From contig MU832027.1 of NCBI GenBank assembly GCA_029204225.1, positions 26,809 to 90,808 of the forward strand: a stretch of DNA of 64,000 nucleotides, in the 5' to 3' direction. Of the stretch, positions 45,589 to 58,625 are shown in pieces (within the stretch, counting starts at the first letter, position 1; each line of letters opens with the position of its first letter). The DNA is from Diphasiastrum complanatum (lineage: Eukaryota; Streptophyta; Lycopodiopsida; Lycopodiales; Lycopodiaceae). The translations under genes were made by a program, and so were the position numbers. The notes under the pieces are model-generated. The model was not told where the DNA came from and did no database searches. It saw only the letters and a program-made list of their open reading frames with translations.

Positions 45589-47075
45589 TGTTGAAATGGA
45601 AAAATAACTCATCTTAACTTTAGGCTTGCTACAAATATTGTACCATGCAAGTATGTTGTTCATAAATGCAAAATGCCAAGTTTGGCCTAGATAGAACTCG
45701 AGCTACATGGATATGTCACATCTAGAATGATGAGTACAACTTGCATATAGTAGGGACGTTATATTTCATGAGGATCAAAAATACATTCTTGAGAAGGCCG
45801 AGTTCAAAGATTCTCACAAAGATACTCCAATCATCACCCTTAAAGACTATCATGGAGAGATGGGACCGAGAATTGAGGAGGAGTCACCTCGAATATTTTC
45901 ACCAAGGAGATCTCAAAGAGAAAGATCCGAGCCTAGGAGGCTTACCTATGAAGATAGAGGCAAGCAAGTGGAAATCAACTCCACTAATTGTGCTTATTTT
46001 ATTTCTCATGAGAAGCCAAAGGATGTACATAATGCACTCAATGCGAAGGAATGGTACCATGCCATGAAGGAGGAATATATTCAAGATGACACAATCAACA
46101 AGTACAAGACTAGACTTTGTGCTAAAGGTTTTGTTCAAGTTTATGGACTTGATTATGAGGAGAGTTTTGCTCCAGTTGCAAAGATGGTATCAATTAGAAT
46201 CATAATTTCTGTTGCTTGTTTTTTCAATTGGCAAGTTCTTCAACTAGATGTCTCTAATGCATTTCTAAATGGATATCTAGAAGAAGAGATTTATATGGAT
46301 TAGCCAGCCTATTGGGTTCATCCATGACAAAGACAAAGTTTGCTTGATCTTCAAAAGTTTATATGGACGAAAGCAAGCTCCAAGGTCATGGTATTCTCGA
46401 CTTAACACCTTTCTCGAGTCACTAGGATCTAGTCTTAGTAACTATGATTCTTTCTTATATGTCAAGTTTTTTGATAAAGATATTGTCATCATTCTTATTT
46501 ATGTTGATGATATCATTCTAACAAGAGGTTGTATCAAGTTAGTTGAGGAAACCAAGATTGCACTTGGAAAAGAGTTCAAGATGCAAGATCTTGGAAAAAT
46601 TCACTACTTTCTAGGATTAGAGATTGACTTTTTTAAAGATAAAGCTTTTGTATGTCAATCCAAGTATGCTCTTTCAATGTTAAAAAAGTTCAATATGTTA
46701 GATTGTAAGAATATAGAAACTCCTATGGAGCAAAATGTAAAAGACCCTAACAAAGGTGATGAAAGATCCTTTGTGGACATCACACTTTTTAGGAGTCTTA
46801 TAGGCTCTTTAATTTGGCTCACAATAACTAGACCTGACATAAGCTTTAGTGTTTATAAGTTCAGCCAAGCTATGCAAAATCCTACTATTTACTATTGGAA
46901 AATGGCCAAGAGAGTGCTTAGATATATATCTTCAACTTTTGATTATGGTTTATTGTATAAAAGTGAAGATCTTTCTATTGTTGGTTATTCTAACTTGGAT
47001 TTTGCAAGTGATAGAGTAGATCAAGTGCTTATGTCATATATCTTGGAGGAAACTTGATATCTTGGCTTTCCAAGT
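45589..47075 (+). pseudogene. Copia fragment I: LTR start joined to RT and part of RNase H
   Basis: Starts TGTTGAAATGG with sequence like the LTR of J, then goes directly to the integrase-RT linker (SPRRSQRERSEPRRLTYED), RT (GLDYEESFAPVAKMVSIR, a stop after EEEIYMD, a frameshift, GRKQAPRSW, YVDDIIL) and the beginning of RNase H, ending near 47075. Gag, protease and integrase are deleted. Nearest relative in the window is J. Confidence 0.8.
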
Positions 47076-47087
47076 GATGTCGTGTTG

Positions 47088-48120
47088 TGTGGAGATCACC
47101 ACCACAAAGTGTTCATATGACTTTGGAAGAGAAGAAAACAAGGTCATAATGACATCATCATCTTGAATAGCACATTCTATATCTGATAACTGATCCATTA
47201 AAGACTTAAAGCTGTTGATGTGAGAAGTGATGGCAGTAGAATCAGTCATGCTAAGTGTGAAGAACTTCCTTCCTAGGTGTAATCTAGTGGTTACATATGG
47301 AGTCTCGTAATAGACTTGATAACAAATCCAGTGCTTCCTTAGAGCTTTTGCATGTGATAACATGGGATATTTGGGAGTCGGCCAGATTGAGTATGATACA
47401 TGCTAAGACTTTCTGATCTTTGATCTTCCATGTCTTTGCATGATCACCATCTTCTAGTTTCAGGTCATAACCTTCTACTACATCCCAAAGATCTCTATCT
47501 ATCAACATCATTCGGAGTTTTAACTTCCAGATAGAAGTTAGAACCATTGAGCATGTCAATGATTCTGGCCTCGTTGGATAATGAAGACGATGAGTTACCA
47601 ATATGAGACATGTCAACGGTAATACAAATAGAACAATCTCTCAGTTTATTGAGTGAAGCTGTGATATCAATCTGATAGGGCGATAGAACGTTAACAGACA
47701 AGGAAATACTTGCGGCATGACTCTCCCCATTGTTATGGGCTGCTACATGCAAGAACAATCTGAAAGAATATAAATGTTAAACTGCAATTACAGCTCAATC
47801 GCTCTGCCCAACAGGATCTTAAAAAAATCTATTTTGTTGTTGTTATATTATATTGAAGCACAACAATAAATTATAACTAGTATGGCAACATAACTTGGAT
47901 GCTCAACTTCATCTTATGGACGGAGCATCACCTAGAGTGTGTGATGAAGGTGTATTTATACACTAGATTTATGTATCTAATTACAATAAATGTTTTTGAT
48001 ATTACTAAGTGCTTTGTCTCACTCAAGGAGTAGTTGAACTACTATGACAGAATGATAGAATGACAATTGTACATGGTCAAGTGACTTCGGACACTTCGGT
48101 TGATGAACGAAGTCAGACAC
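47088..48120 (-). pseudogene. Copia fragment H2: gag and upstream LTR-like region
   Basis: The minus strand from the ATG at 47609-47611 encodes MSHIGNSSSSLSNEARI, then (after a shift) LRMMLIDRDLWDVVEGYDLK and, further on, LHLGRKFFTLSMTDSTAITS with HINSFKSLMDQL, a longer stretch of the same gag as H1. The upstream part 47655-48060 matches H1. Probably two pieces of one element or two copies separated by fragment I. Confidence 0.7.
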
Positions 48121-48400
48121 TGCAGACACTTCGATTGATCAATGAAGTTGTCAAAGAAGTTGGAGACTTCGGTGACTTCGCATGATGGAAGAAGTCGAGT
48201 GACTTGATTGTTGAAGAAGTCGAAGACTTCGGAGACTTCGATTGATGGAAAAAGTCGAGTGACTTGATTGTGGAAGAAGTTGAAGTTGAGTGATTGTTGA
48301 AGATGTCAGACACTTCGGTTGATAAACGAAGTTGTCGAAGAAGTCGGAGACTTTGAAGACTTTGATGTCGAGTGACTTGATTGTTGAAGAAATCGAGGGT
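48101..48400. repeat. Minisatellite with a GAAGTCG / ACTTCG core, 60-bp unit
   Basis: Two clear 60-bp units (48181-48240 and 48241-48300) plus degenerate flanking units. A shorter version is in H1 at about 45495-45588, so it belongs to the H element. Confidence 0.75.
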
Positions 48401-48844
48401 AATCAGGCCTTTGATGTTCTTCATGATTCTTTGAAATTCAAATGTAGAATTAGACAGGAATGGATACCCTTTGATGTAGTTCAGCCGCAAAGTCAATGAA
48501 GTCGACTTTGACTGATTCGACTCTGTGTAAAATTGCAGGTTGTCGAACTGCTAGCAGAGACCCATGTATTTTACCAAGTATTTTTCAAGGAGACAACTGT
48601 GGACTTAATTTCCAACACTCAGCCTGTCCGATACATTGATGAGTTCGCCACTATTTATTCAAGAGCCAATCACAATTGTAGAAAGCTATATCACAACCGA
48701 TTCAGATCTCTAGAAAGAAGCAATGGATAGGGAGTACAATTCACTGTTGAGGAATAACACCTGGACTGTCACCAAGCTGCCAGCAAACAGAAAGATAATT
48801 GACTGCCTGATACCATGCCAAGAAAATCAAATCACTAAGATTAA
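48401..48844 (+). pseudogene. Copia RT fragment K
   Basis: From about 48660 the plus strand encodes KEAMDREYNSLLRNNTW followed by KLPANRKIIDC, the conserved start of copia RT, with one TAG before it. Similarity ends where the inverted-repeat element starts at 48845. Upstream 48401-48660 is not identified. Confidence 0.7.
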
Positions 48845-49825
48845 CACTAGAGTTGTTTTCAGCACATTTTTGTGCGCAAAAATGTGCATAAAACCTTTGG
48901 CCACTTGACAAGATATAACATGCCATCAAATGATTGAAATTTCAATCTTTCAATTGTATGTGGAACTAGACTTAACTTTTCATTGTGGTATTGAAAAACT
49001 TTATTTTTTTTTACTCAATTGATGGCAATTTGCCCTGAAAAATTTCAATTTTCAGCACTTTTCAGCACTTCACATGGGTAACTTTGGGTGGACGTATATA
49101 TCTCTGTAGGACTTCAAATTTGAATTTTTTTTTATAGATATGTTTTTATGGTCATAAAGAAATTTTGAAAGTAGACAACCAAAGAAAGAGTTGTAAAAAG
49201 CACCTCCAAAAGAGATGAACCTTTCTAGCACCTTTCAATAATTTTCAATACATTTCAACACTTGACATGGGTAACTTTAAATGCACATATCATTCTCTAC
49301 GTAACTCCGGATTGAACAAGATTTGAAAGACATGTCTCTATAGTCATATAATACTTTTTAAAGTAGACAAACCAAAAAAATATTGTTAAAATCATGGTAT
49401 TATATGCTCATATATGATATTTCCAATTGCGGTGATTTTTATCAACACTTAAAAGGGTAACTTTGAATGCATGTTATGTATTTCTACAGATTTCCTAATT
49501 CAATTTTATTTTGGTAGGCATGTTTTTATAATCATACAAGATCTTTAAGAGTAGACATCCTAAAAATTGAATGTAAAATTCACAACATTGTAGTCCCATA
49601 TATGAAAATATCAAAGTCTCATCAGTACCCCCACATGTTTGACACATCATATCTTACACATAAGTTACTCAAAATAAAGGTCTCAAAATTTTTAATCAAT
49701 AAATGTATATATGAAGAACACACCTGTGAAAGGATTTGATGTGATTCATCATAGTTTATGAGATATGAGTTTTTGTATAAGTGCTTGAAATGCACACTTT
49801 TGTGTGCATTTTGAAACGACTCTAG
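48845..49825. mobile_element. Non-autonomous inverted-repeat DNA transposon, about 981 bp
   Basis: Termini CACTAGAGTYGTTTY at both ends in inverted orientation (left 48845, right ends 49825), flanked by TTAA on both sides (48841-48844 and 49826-49829). Weaker inverted similarity extends about 45 bp (both contain GTGCAT stretches). The CACTA-like ends recall the CACTA superfamily, but the 4-bp TTAA flank is piggyBac-like; TTAA is palindromic, so it might also be part of the termini. No transposase. The interior has three tandem repeats. Confidence 0.65.
49066..49620. repeat. Three diverged tandem repeats of about 190 bp inside the DNA transposon
   Basis: Units start near 49066, 49256 and 49444, each with CACTTNACATGGGTAACTTT-like sequence, then TGCA-ATAT, a T-rich stretch with ATGTTTTTAT-GTCATA, and AGTAGACA-CC. 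Confidence 0.65.
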
Positions 49826-49829
49826 TGTT

Positions 49830-50700
<871 letters not shown>

Positions 50701-50719
50701 ATAAATCCAACACCCATGT

Positions 50720-53245
50720 TTAATCTGGATCCGTGAATGCCTTGATCTTCAGATTAAGCAATGCACAAAACTTATTGTGTGCATTAACACTTAATGCCTT
50801 TGTAAATATATTTGCAACCATGTCCTGCGTTCTAAAGTACGTTAAGCTTACCTTCTTGTTGAGAACCTTGTCCCTAATATAGTGATATCGGATTTCAATG
50901 TGCTTACTCCTAGAGTGAAATCTAGGAATGGCCGATAAGGCAATAGCACTCTGATTATCACAGAATATGATTGTAGGGTTGTATTGATACAAACTAATGT
51001 CTGACAGTATGCTTCTTTAATGGATTGAGAAGCAGCAATGTATTGTAGATGAAAGAGCGATAGAGGTTTGCTTATGACTGTTCCATGAGATAGGACCGCC
51101 ATTGAAGAAGTATGTAAATCCAGATGTGGATTTACGATTGTCTACATCTCCTCCCCAGCTTGCATCAGAGTTTCCACTGAGCTGATGGAGATTGTCATTG
51201 TTGACTTTTCCATAGCAGATGCACTGGTCCATGGTAGCTTGAATATATCTCATGACTCTTTATGAGAGCCTTCCAATGGATAATGCCAAGATTAGCCATA
51301 TATTGGTTGAGTGAGCTTACTACAAAAGAGATGTTAGGTCTTGTACAGACCATTGTGTACATGAGAGATCCAAGTATCGATTGATAAGGATACTCTCCCA
51401 TCTGCTCCTCTTCCTGCTTGGTCTGGGGACATTGGTCCTTTGATAAACGCAGGCTTGGATCCATCGGTGAGTGAGCTAACTTACAGTTCATTAGATTATA
51501 TCTATCAAGAACATTGTGAAGATACCTTTGTTGAGTGATATAAATCAGTCGTCTCGCTCTGTCTCTATGGATTTAAATGCCCAAATAGAAGTGAGCTTCA
51601 TCCAGATCAGTTATGTCGAATTCAAAAAATATCATCTGTTTAAAATCCTTAACCAAATTGGTATTGTTGCTGAAAAGCAACGTATCATCCACGTATAAGG
51701 TGATGATAATGAAGGATTGTTGCACCGACTTGGAATAGACGTTGCAATCAGCAGTGCTTGGTTGGAAACCTTGTTGGATGAAACATGTGTTGATCCTTTG
51801 AAACTAAGCTCTGGCAGACTGTTTCAAGCTGTAAAGTGCCTTATGGAGTTTACAGACATGATTCTTCATACCTTCCAGAATATATCCTTCGGGCTGGATC
51901 ATATTAATATCTTCTTGTATACCATTCAGATAAGCTATTTTCACATCAAGTTGATGCACTTCAAGGTCGGCAGCTGCAGCATATGATAGGAGGGCTCAGA
52001 TCAATGAATGCTTGACTACTGAACTGAAAGTCTCACTATAGTCAACGTTGAGAATCTGAGTGAATCCTAGTGCTACCAGTCTTGCCTTCCTTTGATCAAT
52101 TGCTCCATTGGCATTGTACTTGATCTTAAAGATCCATTTGCAGTCAATGATATTGTAGCTAGTAGGAACTTCGACTAATGACCACATTTGGTTCTTGATC
52201 AGAGTTTGGTTGGCTAAGTGCCTCTTTGACTATTGTCGGTTCTTGTATCAAGAGACATGCAGACTCAGGAGTATACCTTGTGGGCTATGTGCGCACTCGG
52301 CTTGATCTTCTGGGAGGAATTGACTGATGAACCACTCTTGGGACTTGTTGCTGGGTAGCAGCAACATTTTTGTCTAAATCGCTATCAAATAATGGATAAA
52401 AAATGGACATGCTTGAGCTTGAAGCTCAGATTGACATGCCAATGACATGCTTTAGAGGTTCTCCTAGAACAATGCGTTTGCCTTTGATGTCAATGAATTG
52501 ATCCTCGATAAAGACTGTATCCCGGCTGAACAAGATCTGCTCGGTATCGAGGTCATACAACTTGTATGTGTTATCAGATGAAGTATAACCAATCAGGATA
52601 GTCTTGAGACCTTAGAGGACAAATTTCTTCCTCATGTCTTTCATGATCTGCACGTAGGCGATGCATCCGAACACTCGTAGATTCTTCACAGAAGGCTTAG
52701 GATCTGTCCACACCTCATGGGGTGTTTTGCCTGAGAGGGCCTTGGTTGAACCTTTGTTCTGGACGTAAGCTGCAGTGGAGACAACTTCGGCCCAGAAGCT
52801 CTTTGGCAGTGATGCATGCGCCAACATACATTTAGCTGATTCAACCAGAGTACGATTCTTTCTCTCGGCCAAGCCATTTTACTGAGGACTATAAGGAGTG
52901 ATGAATTGCTGCTCAATGCCTTGGCTCTAGCAATACTCCTTAAATTCAGTAGAGATGTACTCTCCACCATTGTCAGACCTTAGGGCCTTGATCGTCCTTC
53001 CAGTCTCTTTTTCTGCATGCTCCTTAAAGATTCTAAAACTATTGAATGCTTCTGATTTCTTCTAGATAAAATACACCATAATCCTTTAAAAAAATTCATC
53101 AATAAAATTTATGAAATACTTGCATCCTTTAGAGAAGGATTCTTCATTGGGCCACAAATGTCTGTATGTACAACATCTAACAATCCTCTAGCAGTATGCT
53201 GATGGCTTGATCTGAATGGTTTCCTAGCCTATTGTCGCGGCATAC
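50720..53245 (-). pseudogene. Decayed copia element L (integrase to RNase H)
   Basis: Reading leftward: integrase core (HQHTARGLLDVVHTDICGP near 53180, then AERKNRTLVESAK at 52820-52870 and VFGCIAYV), linker, RT (WSLVEVPTSYNIIDCKWIF at about 52150, later a YVDD-type region near 51690), late RT (YPYQSILGSLMYTMVCTRP, 51380) and RNase H (SDASWGGDVDNRKSTSG at about 51130, FCDNQSAIALS at 50960, ending 50720). Many stops and shifts. A lineage distinct from A-E by its SDASWGGD and MAERKNRTLVE motifs. No LTR could be assigned with certainty. Confidence 0.85.
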
Positions 53246-54879
53246 CAACAGCAAAATGATTGATATTTGTAGTATAAACGGGTATCGTTTCTACTAGAGA
53301 GCAATAAAAAGGGTAATACTGTCATTATTAGTGCAAAACCAAAAATAACTAAGAATGAATGGAGTGGAGAGGAGAAGTGATTGAAAACTGGTCATCAACA
53401 GATGTTTTCACAAGGGGCTGCTAGTACAACCGTATAAAGAAAACAAACACTTGGGAGAAAAATACTGAATACTTCATTATGGTTTTCAGCTTCAAATGGG
53501 AGTGAACTCAAGAAAGCAAATACTTCGGCAAAAGGAAAAGCCACACAGTGTTTTCGTTATCTTGATAGTAGCTTATCATGAATCTAACTCCTATGATCTG
53601 CGCAAATCACAAGATTGAAGGCTAGAGACACTTCACTAGACAATTCCAGTCCAAGCACTGTGCATAGGCACAAACAATACATTGTCATAAACTTTCTATT
53701 ACCAAAATGAATCACCATGAAAAGCACAGAAGGTATTCACAGTAGAAACAAGTTGTGTGATTCAGAACACTCAGATTTATATTATCTGTATTCACCATTT
53801 GCAGAGTACAAAGATATGTGCAATACAGTCAGACACTGCAAAGTAGAGGGACTGCTACACCTCTATACAAGAATCTGAGAACACAAAGTTTCTGAACTTG
53901 TAAATGAATAGCAAAAGCAGTAAATCTACATTAAAGCACCAACAGAGCTTCTGAGCCTCTGTTCTACATTGTGTCTGAATGAATTACAATGGCATAAGAC
54001 TGACATAATATAGCCAGAGAGATCCGTGCTAGAGACTATGGACTTTGATAATTGTCTGCAAAGAGAGAGCAAATAAATATCTGACATCTGGAAATGACTA
54101 CCCATGAGCCAATGGAATGCTGCCAACAAATAGCCGATAGTTGGAATGCAAGGTCACTGCCTTGTGCAAGGAAAACACCCGTATGAAGGATGAATGAGAG
54201 TCGCTGGCCATCTGCAAACTGTCTTTGAATCTGCAAAACTATTTCTTGAAGGTGTGTGAAGAGCCAATAGAAGTCTGCCACAGCCTTCTAGACTATCGTT
54301 GGAGGTTGATGTTTGAAAATTGCCTATAGAAGAAGGAGGGGTGGCCGCTACTAGATTGCTGAGGAGGTATGTAGAAGTGTGTTGAAGACCCGCCATAACT
54401 GTCTGTTCAGTTGTTGTTCTGGAAGAAAACCGCCTGCTGACCTGCATGAGAGGAAGAGAGCGTTGCCTTCGCTGGTCTTACTAGAAAACCCTGCGACTAA
54501 TGTCCGAGATGGCTAGAGCTGCATTTGTGGCTTGTTGCCTTCTAACTTACGTGGAGAAGAACCTCTCTTCACTGCCCTGAGAAAATGCGAAGAGAGAGAG
54601 AGAGAGAAGAAGAAGTGCGAAGCTGTCTTTAAGAAATGCAAAGGTGTCGAAAGGTAGAAAATCCTGAAAAATGCGAAGGTGGGAGGCTCTGGCTGCATGG
54701 AGGTGCTCCGAGGTAGGCACTAAAGAATGAACGAGGCTATTGATAAGTAGTAAAAGGGCTGTCTTAATTCCACAAAACAAATTTAAGTCGTACCCCACTG
54801 AATGCAACTTATGATTAGGCCATACACAATGACAAAACAAAGGTTTAAGATTTAGCAATAAAAAGCCAAAATCATTAAC
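53246..54879. other. Intergenic DNA, no supported gene
   Basis: No domain recognised on either strand. Around 54300-54720 it is richer in G and C with several broken minus-strand frames and a short GA tract near 54590; it may be an old promoter or exon, unproven. Confidence 0.4.
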
Positions 54880-55515
54880 AAATTGTTAAAACCAGGTCAC
54901 CACACATGTTTACCAACTAAACAGTCTTGAAAAACAAGTAACTTGACTTTATTGGCATGATAGTCTAGATCAAGGACAATAGAATGTTTAGACATTTGTT
55001 GTACAGCAGCATGATTCAAGTGACCAAATTTATAATGTCAAAGTAAACTTTTATTTGCTTGAATAGAAGTATTGAGCATCTGACTAGAGGCAGAAAAGCA
55101 ATGACTTAATCTATACAAGTATCCATGTCTCTTTCTGAGTGCTAGGATCTTGCTTGTACTAATGCTTTCTAATGAGAGATCCTAGGATTAGACATGAATT
55201 GACTTAGCGTGTTAATAGTGTATGGTAAATCTGGTCTAGTACACAACATTGTATACATCAAAGATCTGATTAGTAAATGATTAGGGTACTTCGCTAAGTC
55301 GAGTACTTCACTATCGGTCTCAATACAATACTTGGATCCATTGGTGTATCAATTGGTTTGCAATCAAACATATGAAATTTTTCTAAAATGCCTTTTAGAT
55401 ATGTCTGCTAGCTAAGATAGATCTTCTTCTGAAGTCTATATCTAGTAATGTGAATTCCTAGCAAAGAATGGATAGCGCCAAGATCAGTCATATCAAATTC
55501 CTTTGACAGATCACT
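54880..55515 (-). pseudogene. Copia fragment M, left part (rearranged)
   Basis: The minus strand at 55160-55515 encodes late RT (SDLSKEFDMTDLGAIHSLLG, then YPNHLLIRSLMYTMLCTR and SQFMSNPRISH), closely matching fragment F. Immediately left of it, 54890-55140 encodes a GAG-pre-integrase piece (HYKFGHLNHAAVQQMSKH), which should lie upstream of RT. The order is scrambled, so two element pieces have been joined here. Interrupted at 55521 by J. Confidence 0.75.
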
Positions 55516-55689
55516 CTTAGTGTTGAAAATTAAAAAATCATCTATCTTGACTTTAGGCTTTGGCAAATTTTTTTCTATGTGTATGTAATGTTTCATATTG
55601 TAAGTGCCAAATTTGACATATTGGAAGTGACAAAGCCCTCTTTGTCAAGGACAAGCATAGAGGGAGGATCAAGGACCAGTTTCTCAAGC

Positions 55690-57809
55690 CTTTAACAAAG
55701 ACAAAGCCAAGGACAAAGACAAAAAAGGAGAAGAGGATGACTCAACTCATCCTTCTACTTCCAAGACCAAAAAGAAGAAAGTCAAGTGTTTCTTTTGTGG
55801 CAAAAAGGGGTACTATGCCTCTAATTGCTTCAAAAAGAAAAATCAACTCAAACAAGCAAATCTCTCTGATGAGAAAGAAGAAGACTTTATTGCAAGTGAA
55901 GGAGAAGGATTTTTCATGGTGTCAAGCTTTTCTTCAACACCCTTCAAGAAGGATGGAGCATGGTACATCGACAGTGGTGCCTCATCACATATGTGTTGTT
56001 CAAAGGAGTCTTTTGACTCTATTGTACCTTATAAAGGACTTAAAAGATCTATTTATACAGCAAATGATCATGAATGCTCTGTTGAAGGACTTGGCAATAT
56101 TCCATTAAAACTTGCTTCTTCTAAAGTTCTATCACTTTCCAATATTTTTTTTGTTCCTAAGCTTAAAAAGAACTTGATAAGTGTGGGAAAGTTGCTTGAT
56201 TGTGGTTGTGATGTGAAATCTAATGCCAATACTTGCTTCATTTAGAAAGGTGATGAGATCCTAGCTAATGGATCTAGATATGGTGGCAACTTCAAGTTAA
56301 ATTCTTATGAGAATGCAAACTTTTGTGAAATTGCTTTTATGTCTAAGGAGGAGTTATGGCATAGGAGGTTGGGGCATTCCAACTATAAATATATGCTTTC
56401 TATGATCAAGATTGATAAGGCTATTAGCCTATCAAGATCTCTTTCCAAAAATATCAAGCCATGTGAGGCTTGTGCTATTAAAAAATCATAAAATGCCAAA
56501 TCAAAAGTCTTCCATTAAAACTTCTCATCCTTTGGAATTAATTCACTCGGATGTTCACTTTTCTTCCTCAAAAGGTACTGTGGTGCAACTTGTTTTGTTA
56601 CCTTCATTGATGATTTTACAAGATATACTTGGTTGTACCTTCTTTCTTCAAAAGCTATGGTGTTTGAACACTTCCTAGTTTTCAAAGCTTATGTTGAGAA
56701 ACAATTTTCTTCCAAAGTTGAAGACTTGAGATGTGATGGAGGAGGTGAATACATCTCTAACAAGTTCTATGATTATTGTGAGGCTGAAGGGATTAAGAGA
56801 GAATTTTCTTGTGCTTATTCTCCATCTCAAAATGGGGTTGCCGAAAGAAAAAATCGATCTTTATGTGAATGTGCTAAAGCAATCCGAGTTGAAGCTTATT
56901 TGCCTATTGAAATTTAGTTGAGGAAGCCAAAATTGCATTTGGAAGAGAATTCAAGATGCAAGATCTTGGAAAACTTCATTACATCTTAGGATTAGAGATT
57001 GACTTCCATAATGAGAAAGCTTTTGTTTGTCAATCCAAGTATGCTCTTTCAATGTTGAAAAAGTTTAATATGCTAGATTGTAAGAGTATTGATATTCCTA
57101 TGGAGAAAATTGTAAAAGACCCTAACCAAGGTGATGGAAGATCCTTCGTGGACATCACTCTTTTTAGGAGTCTTATAGGCTCCTTAATTTGGCTCACTAT
57201 AACTAGGCCTGATGTAAGTTTTAGTGTTCATAAGTTGAGCCAAGCTATACAAAATCCTACTGTTCATAATTGGAAAATGGCCAAAAGGGTACTTAGGTAC
57301 ATATTTTCAACATATGATTATGGTTTGTTATACAAAAGTAAAGATTTTGCTAGTGATAAAGTACATCGGAAATCTACAAGTGCAGATGTCATATACCTTG
57401 GAGGAAATTTAATATCTTGGCTTTCCAAAAAACAAGATACCATATCACTCTCATCTTGTGAAGCTGAATATAAGGCACTTACTACTACAACAAAAGAAGT
57501 GCTTTGGATCAAGAGATTGCTTTTGGAGCTAAAGACTATCAAGGAAGATGATCTACCATTGATTCTGTGTGCCAATATTTCAGCACAAGCCCTTGCCAAC
57601 AACCAATATTTCATGCAAAGAGCAAACACATCGAGGTTGCACATCACTTTGCGAGAGAGAAGCTCATTGTAGGGGAAATCTACTTGGAACACATTGACAC
57701 ATCATCTTGTATTACAGATTTGCTCACCAAACCTTTGAGAAAAAATTCCTTCATCAAACATAGAGCCAATCTTGGATTAATTCCAAGATCCATGTTTAAG
57801 TCAACATAG
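55690..57809 (+). pseudogene. Deleted and broken gag-pol of element J
   Basis: Order: zinc knuckle CFFCGKKGYYASNC (His replaced by Tyr, 55788), protease WYIDSGASSHMC (55960), tail with KNLISVGKLL and a TAG near 56243, GAG-pre-integrase WHRRLGHSNY, broken integrase zinc region, FIDDFTRYTW, RCDGGGEYIS and NGVAERKNRSL; a TAG at about 56917 marks the deletion junction to RT (KMQDLGKLHYILGLEI); then RNase H (KKQDTISLSSCEAEYKAL) with a shift near 57575, ending at 57807-57809. The YVDD part of RT is in the deleted segment. Confidence 0.88.
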
Positions 57810-57823
57810 ATTATTTTTAGCAG

Positions 57824-58620
57824 TGTTGAAAAATGAAAAATCATGTATATTGACTTTAGACTTTGGCAAAGTTTTTTCTATGTGTATGTAATGTTTCATA
57901 TTGTAAATGCCAAATCTGGCCTAGAAGAAACTCGAGCTACATGGTTTCTTGAAGTCTAGTTGGTCATATACAACATGCATATAGAATGTAGACATAGAAA
58001 TGCCAATAATGGGCTTGTAGAAACTCGTGGCATATCACATGCAATGATTGTAAGTGTTCCATAGTGACATGCAAGGCATGCACAAAGTGAATTGGACACA
58101 TGCATGGTGATTTGGACAATTCTAATTAGAATTTTATACTTGGTAAAAGTAGGTAGAAAGGCATGCATGTAAAGTGACAAATGTCACTAGTTTGCTAGTT
58201 TTCACTTTCAGAGGTGGATGAAAGTAGGAGAGAGATGGTTCTACCTCGAGCTACTCCAATCTCCATAAACATGTGTAGGCTCTCTCATAACTTTTGATGA
58301 AGAACCTAGCTTTGAAGCTATTCCATGTCAATTTGGATCTATCATATTGTTTGTTTGAATTTTGCTCTATCTTTCTCTCTCTAACTCGAGTAGAGGATTA
58401 TGTTAATGCATTAAATTCTTGTACTTTTTTTTTTTATATATTGAATGCAATCATTCTTTGATTATTAGTATGCTAGATTGTGCTTTGGCCATAAATTCTT
58501 GTATTAGATCTTGGTATTCAATCTAGAATCAAATTATGTGCTAAACACAAAGCTTAACAAGATCATTCACACTTGAGAATTGTTCCCCACGCGTGTAAAC
58601 TTACTGGAATTTTTTTTTCA
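57824..58620 (+). repeat. 3' LTR of J
   Basis: TGTTGAAAAATG to TTTTTTTTCA, 797 bp. Instead of the palindrome it has CCACGCGTGTAA near 58590. Confidence 0.88.
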
Positions 58621-58625
58621 CTTAG

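Larger units (their letters stand above)
55521..58620 (+). mobile_element. Copia element J, internally deleted
   Basis: Flanked by a perfect target duplication CTTAG (55516-55520 and 58621-58625). The 3' LTR is 57824-58620 (797 bp). The 5' LTR survives only as about 100 bp (55521-55622) before a deletion into gag. A second internal deletion joins integrase to RT. It inserted into fragment M. Confidence 0.9.
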
